Shown here: in pieces, positions 22,317 to 38,549 of the stretch | Layout: every line of letters begins with the position of its first letter | Position numbering within the stretch: the first letter of the stretch is position 1 | Assembly (NCBI GenBank): GCA_023374025.1 | Contig: SIJG01000029.1 | Location: 455,310-519,309 of the forward strand | Length of the DNA stretch: 64,000 nucleotides | Direction of reading: 5' to 3' | From: Heterodera schachtii | Lineage: Eukaryota > Nematoda > Chromadorea > Rhabditida > Heteroderidae | The notes under the pieces: model-generated | Seen by the model: the letters and a program-made list of their open reading frames with translations, nothing else | Told to the model about the DNA's origin: nothing | Databases searched by the model: none | Made by a program: the position numbers and the translations under genes

Positions 22317-22858
22317 TTAAATAATTTACTAATGGTCCATTTTCGGTTTATATTTGCAATTTTATCTCCTTTTTCGTTTCAAATTTCGTCAACAAATGAA
22401 ATTTGCTACTAAGGATTGGTAAGTACAAAGCAGAAAAAAAAATTGTTAATTTAATGCCATATCTTAATAAACTTTAGGTAATTTATTATTTTTGATAATA
22501 AAAAATAATATAATATATAATAAAATCGTAAAAATGTCATTAATAAAAATTTAACTAACTATGCCTTTCATAAATCAATGAGAAATTAAATGCTTGACTT
22601 GTTAAATTTGAAAAAAGCTTTTTTGTTTTATTATTATGATAATATAATTCTTTTTGCTATACAAAAAGTATGACCTAGAAGCCTCAAACCAAGTTAAGAA
22701 TGCGTTTTTCATGCTTATTAGCACGCTCCAAGTTAGCAAAAAATTTCAGCAAATGCAGCAAATCCGGTCTCTATTTATGAACATTCTTTACTTTTTTCTG
22801 CAATTAAATGTGAATTAGATATTAGTGAATAAGTGTGATAAGTTATAGCTTATTAGCA
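22317..22858. other. Inner end of left arm and start of spacer
   Basis: AT-rich. The arm ends at 22667. No gene is seen. Confidence 0.5.
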
Positions 22859-24624
22859 CCTATTTGACGGAGTGTTGTCATTCGTAATTTGGTTTCTCCA
22901 ATCCGATTTATCAAATTTCTTGTGCGCTTTTGTCCCACATTCCTTCTCCCTTTCACTGATTAAATTTTTAAAGTCTGACAATGCGTCACTGATTGGCTTT
23001 ATCAGACGGTACTCAAAACGGTGTAAAAGCGCCGTGCCAAGATGGACAAAAACGCAATCAGTTTTGCTCAATGTTCGTATAACCTTAAGAGCAAATGAAG
23101 CAATATTTAAAATAAATTATTTGCATCTTTTTAAAAAACTTAACTAATTGGCCCAAACCCATGGCATCAAATCAGGCAATATTAAAATTTTATACAGCGA
23201 CGCCATCGGAACCACCCACTACCCGCCGACCACTAAATCCTTTTGTTTTTGGCTTTTGGAGAGAGGAAGCCAAATCTATTAAATTTTTAATGAGTTTGGT
23301 TTTTGGCCAAACTGAGTCTGGCTTTTTTGTGTGCCAAATTAATGTTTTGAAAATTCCTGATTCTAAGCATGCTGCCTAATTTTTGCAAAAGTGAAGAATT
23401 TGATTTGGCGTTGAAATATTGTTCCATGAAAGTGTAAAATTCGGCCGAATGTTCTTCATTTTCATCACTTGAAATTTCCATATTTAACCATCGGTTTAAA
23501 ATCAATTCCAACACTTTGTAAACTTCGTAATATGACAGTGTGAATTCAGAGAGTTTGAGCATGAAGTCGAAATTTTCTGTAATATTTTATGGAAGTAAAA
23601 AATTTACCATGCTGTCCGCCCCAATTTCACTCCAAAAATGTTTTTTCTTTTTCGAGTCAATGCGAATGATTTGAAAGGAAATATTCTAAAAACTTAATTT
23701 ATTTTAGTGAAAATCATAAACAGCAAAGCACAATTATAAAATGTAAGAATATTTTACCCATTTTCGTTGGTGCCGCCTCTTTGTGCCAACAAAGTTTTAA
23801 AAGCCGACAAAAGTTGTTCCAATTGCCACCCGCCGACATCATAATAATACGAGAAATAATTCTCATAACTAGGGAAGTGAAATATTTGAAAAAATTGGAA
23901 CTATTCAGAATTTAATGGCAAATTAACATCAAAATAAAAACAAAAATGCAAAAGTGCCAACAAATTATATTTTCTAAGCCCACCCAAAGAATTAAAAAAG
24001 GTAAAATTTAAAATAATATTTTTTGATTATCTCAATTTTAAAACTCACATCACACAAAGCACAATTCTTATGGCCAATGAGAAGGTTAGTTGCAAAATTT
24101 GATTGACAAGTTTTTGGAAATTTGTTTTTTTTTTGGCCGGACAAAACACTGTTTCATTGAACGCTTTGGCAATTTGATGGCCCAATTTTTGGTCATAGTG
24201 CAAAAAGCCAAGGAATTCGTTTAAGGAATCATTTTCTTTGATCACATTCAAATTTGGCATTGCTTCGCCCTCTCTAATTATGTTGTCCAACACCTGAAAA
24301 GGGACCAACCGGGGGACAATTTTGGCGTAATCTTTGTAATCCATTAAAATCCGCAAGTATAATTAACGGACCCACCCGAAAAGTGGCGATTTCCGACGCA
24401 TATTTCACAAATGTCAAATTGAAAATGATCCGTTTTTGTTCCACAGAATAGCCCTGTCCTGTGTGGTCATAATCAGTGTAAATGTCGTTGATGAATTGGA
24501 CGAATGTGTGCACATTTTGGAGTGAGTCTTTCAAGTTCCATTGAATGCCAATGGATTTATCAGCCAAAAATTGGAAGAAAATTTGGATAAAAAATAATGG
24601 TAAAAGTGGACTTTGCAGTTTCAT
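22859..24624 (-). CDS. Unrecognised secreted protein gene in the spacer between the inverted arms
   Basis: Minus strand, several exons. Exon 1 (24624-24372) begins with a signal peptide (MKLQSPLLPLFFIQIFFQF, then LADKSIGIQ) and continues NVHTFVQFINDIYTDYDHTG. A 40-bp intron leads to exon 2 (24331-24049; DYAKIVPRLVPFQVLDNIIR, KLGHQIAKAFNETVFC). Exon 3 is 23868-23758 (YENYFSYYYDVGGWQLEQL). Further coding-looking pieces lie at about 23690-23623 (IIRIDSKKKKHFWSEIG), 23575-23287 (NFDFMLKLSEFTLSYYEVYK) and 23076-22853 (TDCVFVHLGTALLHRFEYRL ... SNRC-stop). I could not make the phases close across the 23.76-23.57 kb junctions, so that part is either mis-modelled or damaged. Protein-like composition with no known motif; function unknown. 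Confidence 0.6.
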
Positions 24625-25017
24625 TTTCTAAAATGAAAATGAACAAATGAAAAAGCGAATTTAAAAAGTAATAAAATCTATTTTCATATAATTAACACAT
24701 TCATTTTTAGTTTAAGCTGATTGAATTAAATATAAATTTATTTTGAATTATATAATTAAAAAATATTTTAGTAAAATGCTTTGAATAAAATAGGAATGAC
24801 AAATGAAATAATTTGCTGCTTTTCTGCCTATTTATGCACTTCTCCGAACGCGCGCGTATGCTTATGGAAAATTTTTTTTTTTAATTTTATGCTTGACAAA
24901 GTGAATTGTTTGAGAAATTTATTCATATGTTTTTCATCTTTTATTCGGATTGATTTTTTAGTGAAATTATTTTTATTTTTTCATTTAAATAAGCCTAGAA
25001 ATTGCTTTAGCTATAAA
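24625..25017. other. Spacer, AT-rich
   Basis: Nothing recognisable. The sharp inner boundary of the right arm is at 25018. Confidence 0.5.
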
Positions 25018-25368
25018 TTTTTTGTATAGCAAAAAGAATTATATTATCATAATAATAAAACAAAAAAGCTTTTTTCAAATTTAACAAGTCAAGCATTTAA
25101 TTTCTCATTGATTTATGAAAGGCATAGTTAGTTAAATTTTTATTAATGACATTTTTACGATTTTATTATATATTATATTATTTTTTATTATCAAAATAAT
25201 AAATTACCTAAAGTTTATTAAGATATGGCATTAAATTAACAATTTTTTTTTCTGCTTTGTACTTACCAATCCTTAGTAGCAAATTTCATTTGTTGACGAA
25301 ATTTGAAACGAAAAAGGAGATAAAATTGCAAATATAAACCGAAAATGGACCATTAGTAAATTATTTAA

Positions 25369-25684
25369 TTGCATTTCCTCATTTTGTTTCAACTTTTTAA
25401 ATTAATTCTATTTTCCCTATTTTTTGGTCTGTCAAATGCTTTTCTTCACCCGACTTTTCTTTTTGCTATTTTTCTTTTTTGCCACCACAAATGGCACAAT
25501 AAAACAGCAAAGGCACAATCGGCGCCGCCGGAAAAGAAAAAGCTGAAAATTCTTGTCTATTCGGTAGTGCCCGCGCACAGTCACAATTGCCGACTCATTG
25601 GCCGAGGCAGGGCACGAAGTGGTGAGGACAGAAAAACGGACTGAATTTTTTAATTTTTTGGCCATTTCAGTCCCGCGTCTGTAA
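25369..25684 (+). pseudogene. UDP-glycosyltransferase N-terminal fragment (right-arm copy)
   Basis: Same reading as the copy at 22001-22316, on the plus strand: hydrophobic leader from ATG 25369, KLKILVYSVVPAHSH, a one-base shift near 25589, IADSLAEAGHEVV, then TAA at 25682. Both arms share the shift, so the damage predates the inverted duplication. Confidence 0.55.
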
Positions 25685-26010
25685 CTCTTCAGGGATTGGT
25701 TTCCGCAAAAAAATCGTTCGGATCCTTCCATTACAGACCGAGAGCTATCGATTGGTATATATTTCGACCATTTTCGGCTCTGGGCCATATGATCAATATC
25801 TATAATCGTTATTAGCAACCCAGAAAACCGTCGGAAAAATGAATTTGATGGGTTTTTAATAAAAAATATAAATAAATAATGAAATGATAAAAAATACCAT
25901 TTTTTTATAAAAGTAAAGCAAAGAAAGGAAAGAAAGATAAAAAAAACCATAAGATTATCCGAAAAATAAACAAGTGATCAATCAATCAGCTTCAGTGATT
26001 GCTTGTTGCT

Positions 26011-27354
26011 TCAGAGTTTCATCGGAATGAATTTGAATTCCTCCGTTCCAAAATTGGCCGTAATTTTGTCTTCGGGGTCATACAAAGAAACGAACGGAAA
26101 CAATTGGGCAAAAGCGGACGATGAAGCAGAGGTAAACTTGGAAGAACCTGTGAAAAAAAGAATGTATTATTAAAAGGCACGAAGTTCAACACTTATTGTC
26201 TTAGAATTTCAAAATAAATTTCAACAAAACAATTAAATATTAATTTATTTTCATATAAAAATCAGTTTATTTAACAAACCAAGAAGACATCCATTCTTTG
26301 TGAAAATTATCTTTTTGGTTTTCAAATTCACGCCGAATCCGACAATATCACCAACACCGAATTTATATCCATCATTTCTTTCTTTTCCGTTAATCCAAGT
26401 ACGGCCATTACTTTGATATGCATAAGTGCCATCTCGAAAAAAAATTCTATCATCCCGTGCGTTTTCTTCAGTTTATCAGCAAATCCAAACAAAATACTGA
26501 ATATACAAATTTAATATTATTTAAAATTATATTCATTTTTTGAGAAAACAAAATATATTTACCATTGAAAATTTTCGACTTTAATTTCAAAGTAAAAAAT
26601 GCCATTGGAATCAATGTTGGACGAAATCGGGTGTTTAGCGAAGACAGTGCGGTAACCACCTTTGAAAAAAAATAGTTATTTACAAATTATTTTGATTACC
26701 TAATCGTTTTCGCTTATAATGGACAGTCAAACTTTTGTCACCAGTGATTTCAAGGCGTTCATCACAAGCGGTGGCATCCCAACTATTTTCCTTAAAATTA
26801 ATTTAATTTTATCAAATAATTTTTGAAAAAAAAACAATTACTTTAAATAAGGATACAGAATCGCAATTCATTCAGGCAATACGAAACTCAAAACACGAAT
26901 AAAATCAAAATTTTACTGAAAAAATCTAAAATTTTTGAATCATTCTCAAAATTTGATCAACACAATTTCGAAATCATATTATCATCACATTTGTTTTCAT
27001 AAATTCATACACATAGAAAATTCTTAATTTTTTAATTTGATCTCCTCAAATTCCTTAATTAAGATGTGAACTGTTATTTTTTTTGAAAATTAGAGTTCAA
27101 TTTTTTTTTGGATTGAATTTTAAAGATTTATGGGGATTTTGGCTCTGGCGATATCGAAAGCCCCTCCGGGAAATTTCAGAATTTTGTTACGCTGAATTAC
27201 TAGCTTTGTTTTCAAGATTGGGGCCTCCGTTTGAAGTAGATTCATCAATGTTTTTTAGCACTTCACCAATGCCACTGCCATTTGAGCATTCAAAAAAGAA
27301 GCAAAGCCAAATAATGGCAATAAAAAATACAAAGAATTGGAAGCAAAAATTCAT
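26011..27354 (-). pseudogene. SPRYSEC-like gene copy, frameshifted
   Basis: Mirror of 20329-21674: signal-peptide exon 27354-27262, then SPRY exons 26790-26700, 26659-26563, 26496-26280 and 26147-26011. The third SPRY exon is 217 bases long against 218 in the left copy. The left AAGAAAAACG (five A) is AAGAAAACG here, at about 26462-26466. The missing A shifts the frame just before the SPRY core and removes the FKFIPMKL end. Either a real disabled copy or a sequencing or polishing error in a homopolymer. Confidence 0.75.
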
Positions 27355-27584
27355 TTTGCTGGAAGAATTAAAAAATTCTCAATAAATATAAACTTTGATA
27401 AAGTGAGAATTTATTTTTTGTAAATTAGATTTATAAAAATTGTGATAATAATTCACATTTGCCTTGCCTTTTATTGGGACAGTTTCTGTTTTAAAAGGTT
27501 TGTGCTTTATAGCATGTACACATAATCGTTATACAAATTACATGATTAACAGAGTATTGTATAATATTATAGCATACAAAATAC

Positions 27585-29045
27585 AAAGATGAAGATATTA
27601 TTATTATTTATACAAACTAATCAAACAGGCTAAATTATTGTATATTTCTTGAATGATTGATGTAGTTTGTATAAATATTAAATAATAAAATATTCATTCT
27701 TATATTTACACGCTATAATATTGTATGTTTCTCGAATGATTGATGCATATTGTATAAATATTAAATAATAAAATGTACATTTTTATATTTACACGCTATA
27801 TTATTTATGTTTCTCGAATGATTGATGTAGTTTGTATAAATATTAAATAATAAAATGTACATTTTTATATTTAAACGCTATAATATTGTATATTTCTCGA
27901 ATGATTGATGTAGTTTGTATAAATATTAAATAATAAAATGTACATTTTTATATTTACACGCTATATTATTGTATATTTCTCGAATGATTGATGTAGTTTG
28001 TACAAATATTAAATAATAAAATGTACATTTTTATATTTACACGCTATAATATTGTATATTTCTCGAATGATTGATGTAGTTTGTATAAATATTAAATAAT
28101 AAAATGTACATTTTTATATTTACACGCTATATTATTGTATATTTCTCGAATGATTGATGTAGTTTGTACAAATATTAAATAATAAAATGTACATTTTTAT
28201 ATTTACACGCTATATTATTTATGTTTCTCGAATGATTGATGTAGTTTGTATAAATATTAAATAATAAAATGTACATTTTTATATTTAAACGCTATAATAT
28301 TGTATATTTCTCGAATGATTGATGTAGTTTGTATAAATATTAAATAATAAAATATTCATTCTTATATTTACACGCTATAATATTGTATGTTTCTCGAATG
28401 ATTGATGCATATTGTATAAATATTAAATAATAAAATGTACATTTTTATATTTACACGCTATAATATTGTATATTTCTCGAATGATTGATGTAGTTTGTAT
28501 AAATATTAAATAATAAAATGTACATTTTTATATTTACACGCTATATTATTTATGTTTCTCGAATGATTGATGTAGTTTGTATAAATATTAAATAATAAAA
28601 TATTCATTCTTATATTTACACGCTATAATATTGTATGTTTCTCGAATGATTGATGCATATTGTATAAATATTAAATAATAGAATGTACATTTTTATATTT
28701 ACACGCTATATTATTGTATATTTCTCGAATGATTGATGTAGTTTGTACAAATATTAAATAATAAAATGTACGTACATTTTTGTATTTACACGCTATATTA
28801 TTGTATATTTCTCGAATGATTGATGCCGTTTGTATAAATATTAAACAATAAAATGAACATTTTTATATTTACACGCTATATTATTGTATATTTCTATTTC
28901 TCGAATTATTGATGTATTTTGTATAAAGATTAAATATAAAATTTCCACCTTATATTCAAATGCAATGTTATTGTATATTTCTTAAATATTGATGTAGTTT
29001 GTATAAAGATTTAAATAATAGAATGTACATTTTTATATTTACACG
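27585..29045. repeat. ~83-bp AT-rich minisatellite, about 17 copies
   Basis: Tandem copies of a unit containing TTTCTCGAATGATTGATG, TTTGTATAAATATTAAATAA, AAAATGTACATTTTTATATT and TACACGCTATA. Successive starts of the CGAATGATTGATG word fall near 27651, 27731, 27816, 27897 and so on to about 28903. Variants (ATTCATTC for GTACATTT; GCATATTG for GTAGTTTG) recur in blocks, showing higher-order duplication. Same unit as 19675-20060, inverted. Confidence 0.92.
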
Positions 29046-29920
29046 TTCAAATGGGTTAGCCGACTTTTGCTCCGCGACACTTGCGCCGCTCAGCAAAAAA
29101 GACTCTTGCGCCGCCGAAATTTGCGCCGTGCCATTTGCGCCGCAGACACTTGCGCCGCCTAACAAAAACGACATTTGTGCCGCGACACTTGCGCCGTACA
29201 GCGAAAAAAGACATTTGCCTTCTAATTAAAATAAATTTATGTGTTTATCGAATAAGAATCGATTGATATTTATTATTAATTCCTTCGAGGCTTTTCATGT
29301 CAATTCCATATTGAAGTGCACGTAATGATTGATCAATTCTTGATCATTTTGGTTTTCATTGGGACCATATGCGATACAAACCTTCGTATTGCCTGATCAT
29401 TATGCGGCGGATTTTAGGCGAAAAAAAAATCAAAATAGGTACTTAAATAAGGGCACAATAATTGCGAAATAAGGCGAAAAATTGTAAAATAGGGGCGAAC
29501 ATTTGAAAATCAGTGTTTTTCAATGAAATTAAATTAAAATCGATGTTATTATCTTGTTGAGCAAATTAATTACAAAAGAATTGAATTTCATCTTTTTTTT
29601 GAAGCAAAAAATAATTCGATTTTCTTACAGAAAATTCTTTTTTTCAGTTTTTTGTTAGTTGGTATTCTTATTCATTTTTCATATCTTTGGTGAACCTATT
29701 CACTGTTAAGATTTTAATGGTTAAAAAAATTGAATGTCCTAATATTTTTGACAGCGCGGCGCAAAAGTCCATTTTTGCTAGGCGGCGCAAATGTCGCGGC
29801 GCAAATAGAGCGGCGCAAATATCCGCGGCGCAACTGTCTGCGGCGCAAATGGCGCGGCGCAAGTGTCGACTTTGCTGAGCGGCGCAAATGGCGCGGCGCA
29901 AATGTCTCATCACCTTAAAT
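29046..29920. mobile_element. Element with inverted TTGCGCCGC arrays at both ends
   Basis: 29050-29225 carries repeated (A)CTTGCGCCGC / ATTTGCGCCG units, with AGCAAAAAAGAC spacers on the left side. 29755-29915 carries the complementary GCGGCGCAAATG units in the opposite orientation. The AT-rich middle (29230-29750) has no transposase. Inverted arrays of subterminal motifs resemble non-autonomous DNA transposons. ORFs across the arrays are artefacts. Confidence 0.65.
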
Positions 29921-31434
29921 AGAATTTTTTCTACGAAAAAAATGCGCGGTTTACGCCAAAATTTGACCGATTTTAACGTATATTTTTGAAAAAAAAAATT
30001 CAACTTTTGTTCGAATTCGGGTCCAAGGTTCAGAATTGGGCAAATCCGAGTTTAGATTCGTAATCAGCACCCTCGAAAACTCCCGGAAACTGATTTGAGC
30101 CTAAATTAAAAAGGTTAAACTAGGGACACCCATTCTTCAGGATTGCCCCTGCCTGTATTCTCCGATTTTCTTTTCTTGAATTTTTTTTTTAAATAAAAAA
30201 TGCATTTCATAAAATTTTTCCACTTTTTATGAATATGTATGTATAATTAATTATTTTAGCACACTTTTGTGTCATTTTGTCCATTTTATGCAAATTAGGA
30301 ACCTTTTACATATTTACAACACACCCAAACATTCAACAATTTGCCGACTTTTTCCCACGCGTGCCGACACAAAATGCCAAAGGGCATTTTGTGGTGCACT
30401 TTAATACTATCATAAAAAAATGAATAATGCCAGCAAAGTCACCAGCTCATTATTACTTAATGAAAAATCTCGGCAAAACGACGACCACCATTTTCCCCAT
30501 CTAACAAAAAAAATTGGCCCATTTTATGTGCACAAATAAACAAAATTCTCATTAAAATCAGAGCAAAAAGATACGGCAAAGCGATTAAATGATGATGATG
30601 ATGATGTAATTTGGAATTTTGAGAGAGCATAAAGCCAAAGGGGGGGGGTGGCTTTTTCTCATTGAGGCGCGGGTGCCCCCAAAAGCCGGGGGTAGGAGAG
30701 AAGCGCCCTCGGGGGCGGGCACGGATGCCGAGAGTGATGGGATTGCTTTTGCCACCCCTCCCCCTTGCCTTTCCACGGCACCCCGCTTCCCCCCGCCGCT
30801 TTTCTCTCTCACTCTTTTGTGCCGGCAGCCGCTTCATCCCCTCCCTTTTTGCTTGGTGCCAGCCGCTTCATCATTTTTTCTCCGACTCCTCCTCCCTCAC
30901 TCGTCCGGTCCCCGTCCCCCATTCCTTTTTCGTCTGTTTCTGATGGGAGAACAATTAGCGCACAAATTATGCCATGGCCATGCCAGCCGAGTTAAAGCGG
31001 TGCCGGTGCCTTGCGGGCGCATTCATCCGTCCATCGTCGTCGGTCCATCGTCCCCCCAGGGGCCAATTGGCGCGGCTTATGCCAAACCGTCTCCCCATTT
31101 CCAATTATTAAATATTATTTTATTTTTAATTGGCATCCATTCATTCATCCATCCATATGCTCTCTCGCTATTTCTCTTCGTGGCACATTTCCATTCACCT
31201 TTCTTCCACTTTAATGCCATCTTCGACCACATCGGCTGGCACATGCTTCATCTCCCTCCCCCCTCCCTGCTCTGCTTATTATCCCCCGTCAGCAGATGGT
31301 GCTGCTTTATCCCATCTCCCCCGTTTTATATCCCATCATTTTTTCATTTCTTTTTCTCTCCGTATTTTTTTTGCTTTTTTCTCATGCTATTTGCCCATTA
31401 TATTCTCCCATCAGTGCACGCACACGTGTACATT
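29921..31434. other. Intergenic; C-rich low-complexity block 30613-31330
   Basis: Long ORFs occur on both strands here (for example 30619-31467 plus and 30457-30837 minus). They overlap one another, are Pro/Phe/His-rich and have no motif, so I regard them as composition artefacts. It lies upstream of the Rab gene and may hold its promoter. Confidence 0.5.
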
Positions 31435-31692
31435 AGGGATGGGAGCATACACGCCCTCAAAAATTAGGAATCGGAAATCGGCATTTTATTCGCCCTTGAA
31501 AATTTCGACATTTCGGAAATCGGCATTTTTCCACCCTCAAAAATTCCGGAATTCGGAAATCTGTGTTCCTCCACCCACAAAAATTCAGAAACCGTAAATC
31601 TGCATTTCTCCGCCCTCAAAATTTCGGCAATCCGAAATTGTATTTCTCCGCCCTCAAAAATTCCGGAAATCGGCATTCCGTCCCATCTCCCT
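31435..31692. mobile_element. Short relative of the 11528-12316 element
   Basis: Begins AGGGATGGGAGCAT and ends TTCCGTCCCATCTCCCT. Inside are repeats of CGGAAATCGGCATT and CGCCCTCAAAAATT units. GTGTACA is found at both flanks but not perfectly abutting, so the target duplication is uncertain. Confidence 0.6.
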
Positions 31693-32477
31693 GGTGTACA
31701 CGCATGCATATGCATCACTTTTTTTTTTGGCATTTTGCAGTTTTAAATATTTTAAAATCAAATATGTACATATTGTTATAAATATTCTGTCATTTGTCCG
31801 GCTGCCAGCGGTGGGTCGAGAGTTGTTGACGGATTAAAAAGCCCTGTGAAAAATTAACATTTTGTTACAAGCTAACCAAAAAACGGAGACTCTCGCAATT
31901 GTATTAAATTGTAACCCCGAAAATCCAGAGTCGGATCAGTTTGAAAATATAGACCATTAAAATTAAACTCGAGACTCATGGCTTGGCCACTTTTTCGAAT
32001 AATTGCTTCAGGATTCAAGACTCTTGACCACTTTTGACACAATAAACATTCTTGATATCATTCATTGCCGATAAATCTTCGCTTATCTCCATCAATCTAA
32101 TCTTTTGATCACTTTATCTTTTCAAGTTCCTAAATTACCATAGTTTACCATAATTTGGGTATGGTATCTGTAATGTGTAAATTTGCTACTTGTCAGACAC
32201 TATTTTGAGTTGCTCCCCTTGTGAAAGATATTTTGAGCCTTAATTTTGCCTAGGAATTTCCTTGAATAAATTTTATGAGAAAAATATGTTTTCGTTAGTT
32301 GAGTTTTGCCAAATTTTGAACTGACTTTTCTCATGCAAACTAATTGGAATTTCCTAAAATAAAAATTATATCAGTGCTAAACACCGTTTTCAAGAGATTC
32401 CAGAAAATTTGAAAAAAAAAATTCCCAAGCTCCAAAAGGGATTATTGCAACACTGTGCCAAAATAAACAAAAAGAAA
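31693..32477. other. Intergenic upstream of the Rab gene
   Basis: No clear motif seen; AT-rich. Confidence 0.45.
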
Positions 32478-36522
<4,045 letters not shown>

Positions 36523-37736
36523 CACATGATATCCGGACTTTGTACTCGAAGGCCAAAATTTTCGGGTCGGGATTCGTGCCGCAGCCGAATTCCAGGGCCC
36601 ATAACATGCGGATCTTGTCCGACCATTTTTTAGTCCACCCTCCGGTATATTAGACAGATCCCTTAAATCTGCCGCCGATCTCTGAAAATCCTGTCCCAGA
36701 AAGGTCATGGTCATCGGTCAATACACAGACAATCCGTCAGTAAATAATGAAAGAAAATTATTTAAATTACAAAAAACATAAATTACTTGAATTATTAAGT
36801 AATGAAAAATTTTTGTAAAATCCATCTTAATTGTTTTTAAATTTAAAATGAACAATTATTTTCGCAAAATTTTTGATCATTGTGCAAGAAAAAAAACATC
36901 TTGACACCATTGACGGATTGTCATTCAGTGACGGATTGTCCGGATACCGTTGTTGGCAAAACCGGGATTCGATCATGATGTTCCGATCAATCAACAAATT
37001 CTTGTGGGGATATGGCGCCATTTTTGGGAGCTATATTTAATGGGCCAATTTTTATTCGGTGATTTTAACAAAACTTTTGTAGACAGCTTGGAATTGGAGT
37101 GGCGCAGCTGCAAAAGTGGCGCCCGGGGCGCAGTGCTGTGGCGGATAAAATAAAATCGACGACAAATTATTTTTGGGATTAAAAAGCGGCACGCGGACGG
37201 ACGGATCAGTCCCGAAAAATTGGGCACCACTAAAAATTGAGTAAATCTAATTTTTTCAGGTGATTTAGGTGCCCAGTTTGTTCATTTTTTTGTATACTGC
37301 TGGACAGGCACCAATTTGTCCTCATTTTTGTTGTCTCATAATTTATGCTCCTCATTTAGCGATTGATTTATTCGTATTTTCCATAAATTTTTCAATTTAA
37401 AGATTTTTCAATTTTAATTATTACCGAATTTTTTGGAAATTATTTCCATAATTTTTTTTAATGGTTGGGTAAAAGTCAGTGATAATAAATAAGAAATAAA
37501 TTAAATAAATAAAATTTAAATTCGGGTAATTTTTGAATAATTTAAATAACTGAAAATTCGTATCCTGTAGTCAATCCACAAATTTCGTCTTGAACTTGTT
37601 CAATTTTCAGCCATTACCGCACTCTTAAATTTGAACCCACGGAAAAAACTTTTTTTTTTTTTTTTCATTTAATTCAAGAAATATAAAATATAATTCATTT
37701 CAATTCAAATAATTAAACATTTTTCGCACTTATTTT
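36523..37736. other. Intergenic
   Basis: A GC-richer patch at about 37080-37200 has open frames on both strands but no recognisable protein. The rest is AT-rich. Confidence 0.45.
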
Positions 37737-38262
37737 GGGATTTTTTAAATCCACTTCTTATTATCATTTTTTTCATTTCGTTTTTACAAATTGAAAATGG
37801 TTGAGTTTTTTTTTTGAAAAAAGCTTTTGGCTTCCATAATTCAAAATTTCAATTTTCCGATTTTTTATTTTTTTTTACATTAAAAATAAAAATCTTTCGC
37901 AATAAACCTTTCACCACCAAAACCATCTGTCGTCCAAATCAGTGTGATTAAATTTTGAAAAAACCCGAAAATTTTGTTCATCCCTCCCCTCCCATTCTCG
38001 ACGATTCATATTATCAATTTTTCATTTCGTTTTTAGAAATTGAAAATATTTGTTATTTTCTTGAAAACTTTTGGCTGCCATAAATTAAAAATTTGCTTAA
38101 ATTTTCAATTATAATTCCCAATGTGTAAAGGTGAAAAAAAGTTGCGCAATAAACAGGCCAGGGCCACTAAAACCATCTGTTGTTCAAATCAGTGTAATTA
38201 AATTTTGAAAAAATTTGAAAATTTTGTTCATCCCTCCCCTCCCATTCTCGACGATTCATTCC
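37737..38262. repeat. ~245-bp direct tandem duplication
   Basis: Shared words at a ~245-bp offset: AACCATCTGT-GTCCAAATCAGTGT, TTGTTCATCCCTCCCCTCCC and ATTCTCGACGATTCAT occur at about 37920-38010 and again at about 38170-38256. Confidence 0.75.
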
Positions 38263-38549
38263 ATTTCTCGAGAATCTCGATTGATTTGATTTGATTTTCC
38301 CTCGTCGTCCATCCCTCAATTTGAAACATTTTCCTCGTCGTCGTCGTTGAAGAACCCCAACCCATCGTTCTCGTCCTTCCCCAAATGAATTTCCTGTTCC
38401 TTCCGAAACATTCATTCACACCCATTCTCCCCGTCCACAAATTTGCGATTTATTTGTACATTTTCTTCTCCCGCCGCCCCCATTTTGGAATTTTTTTCAT
38501 TTCAAAATGTAAGGGGGGATTTTTGCAGATTTTTAATTTTCTTGCAAAA

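Larger units (their letters stand above)
19640..22667. repeat. Left arm of large inverted duplication
   Basis: Mirrors 25018-29045 around an axis at about 23842. The unique part (about 20100-22667) differs from the other arm by only a few single-base indels: paired coordinates sum to 47685 near the inner end, 47684 in the middle and 47683 near 20329. The inner breakpoint is sharp, after GCTATACAAAAA at 22667. The outer part is minisatellite. Confidence 0.92.
25018..29045. repeat. Right arm of large inverted duplication
   Basis: Reverse complement of 19640-22667, with an expanded minisatellite at its outer end. The unique part spans about 25018-27584. Genes in it are mirrored: UGT-like fragment on plus, SPRY copy on minus. 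Confidence 0.92.

Noticed and set aside
19675..29045. Regular ~83-bp arrays considered as a CRISPR array
   Set aside because: Units are contiguous with no unique spacers, and the genome is a nematode with introns.
28968..30003. Ala/Cys/Arg-rich ORFs over the GCGCCG arrays
   Set aside because: Direct translation of a short repeat, in several frames on both strands.
30619..31467. 282-codon ORF in C-rich DNA
   Set aside because: Low-complexity Pro/Phe/His/Ser composition, overlapping equally long frames on the same and opposite strands, no motif, no splice context.
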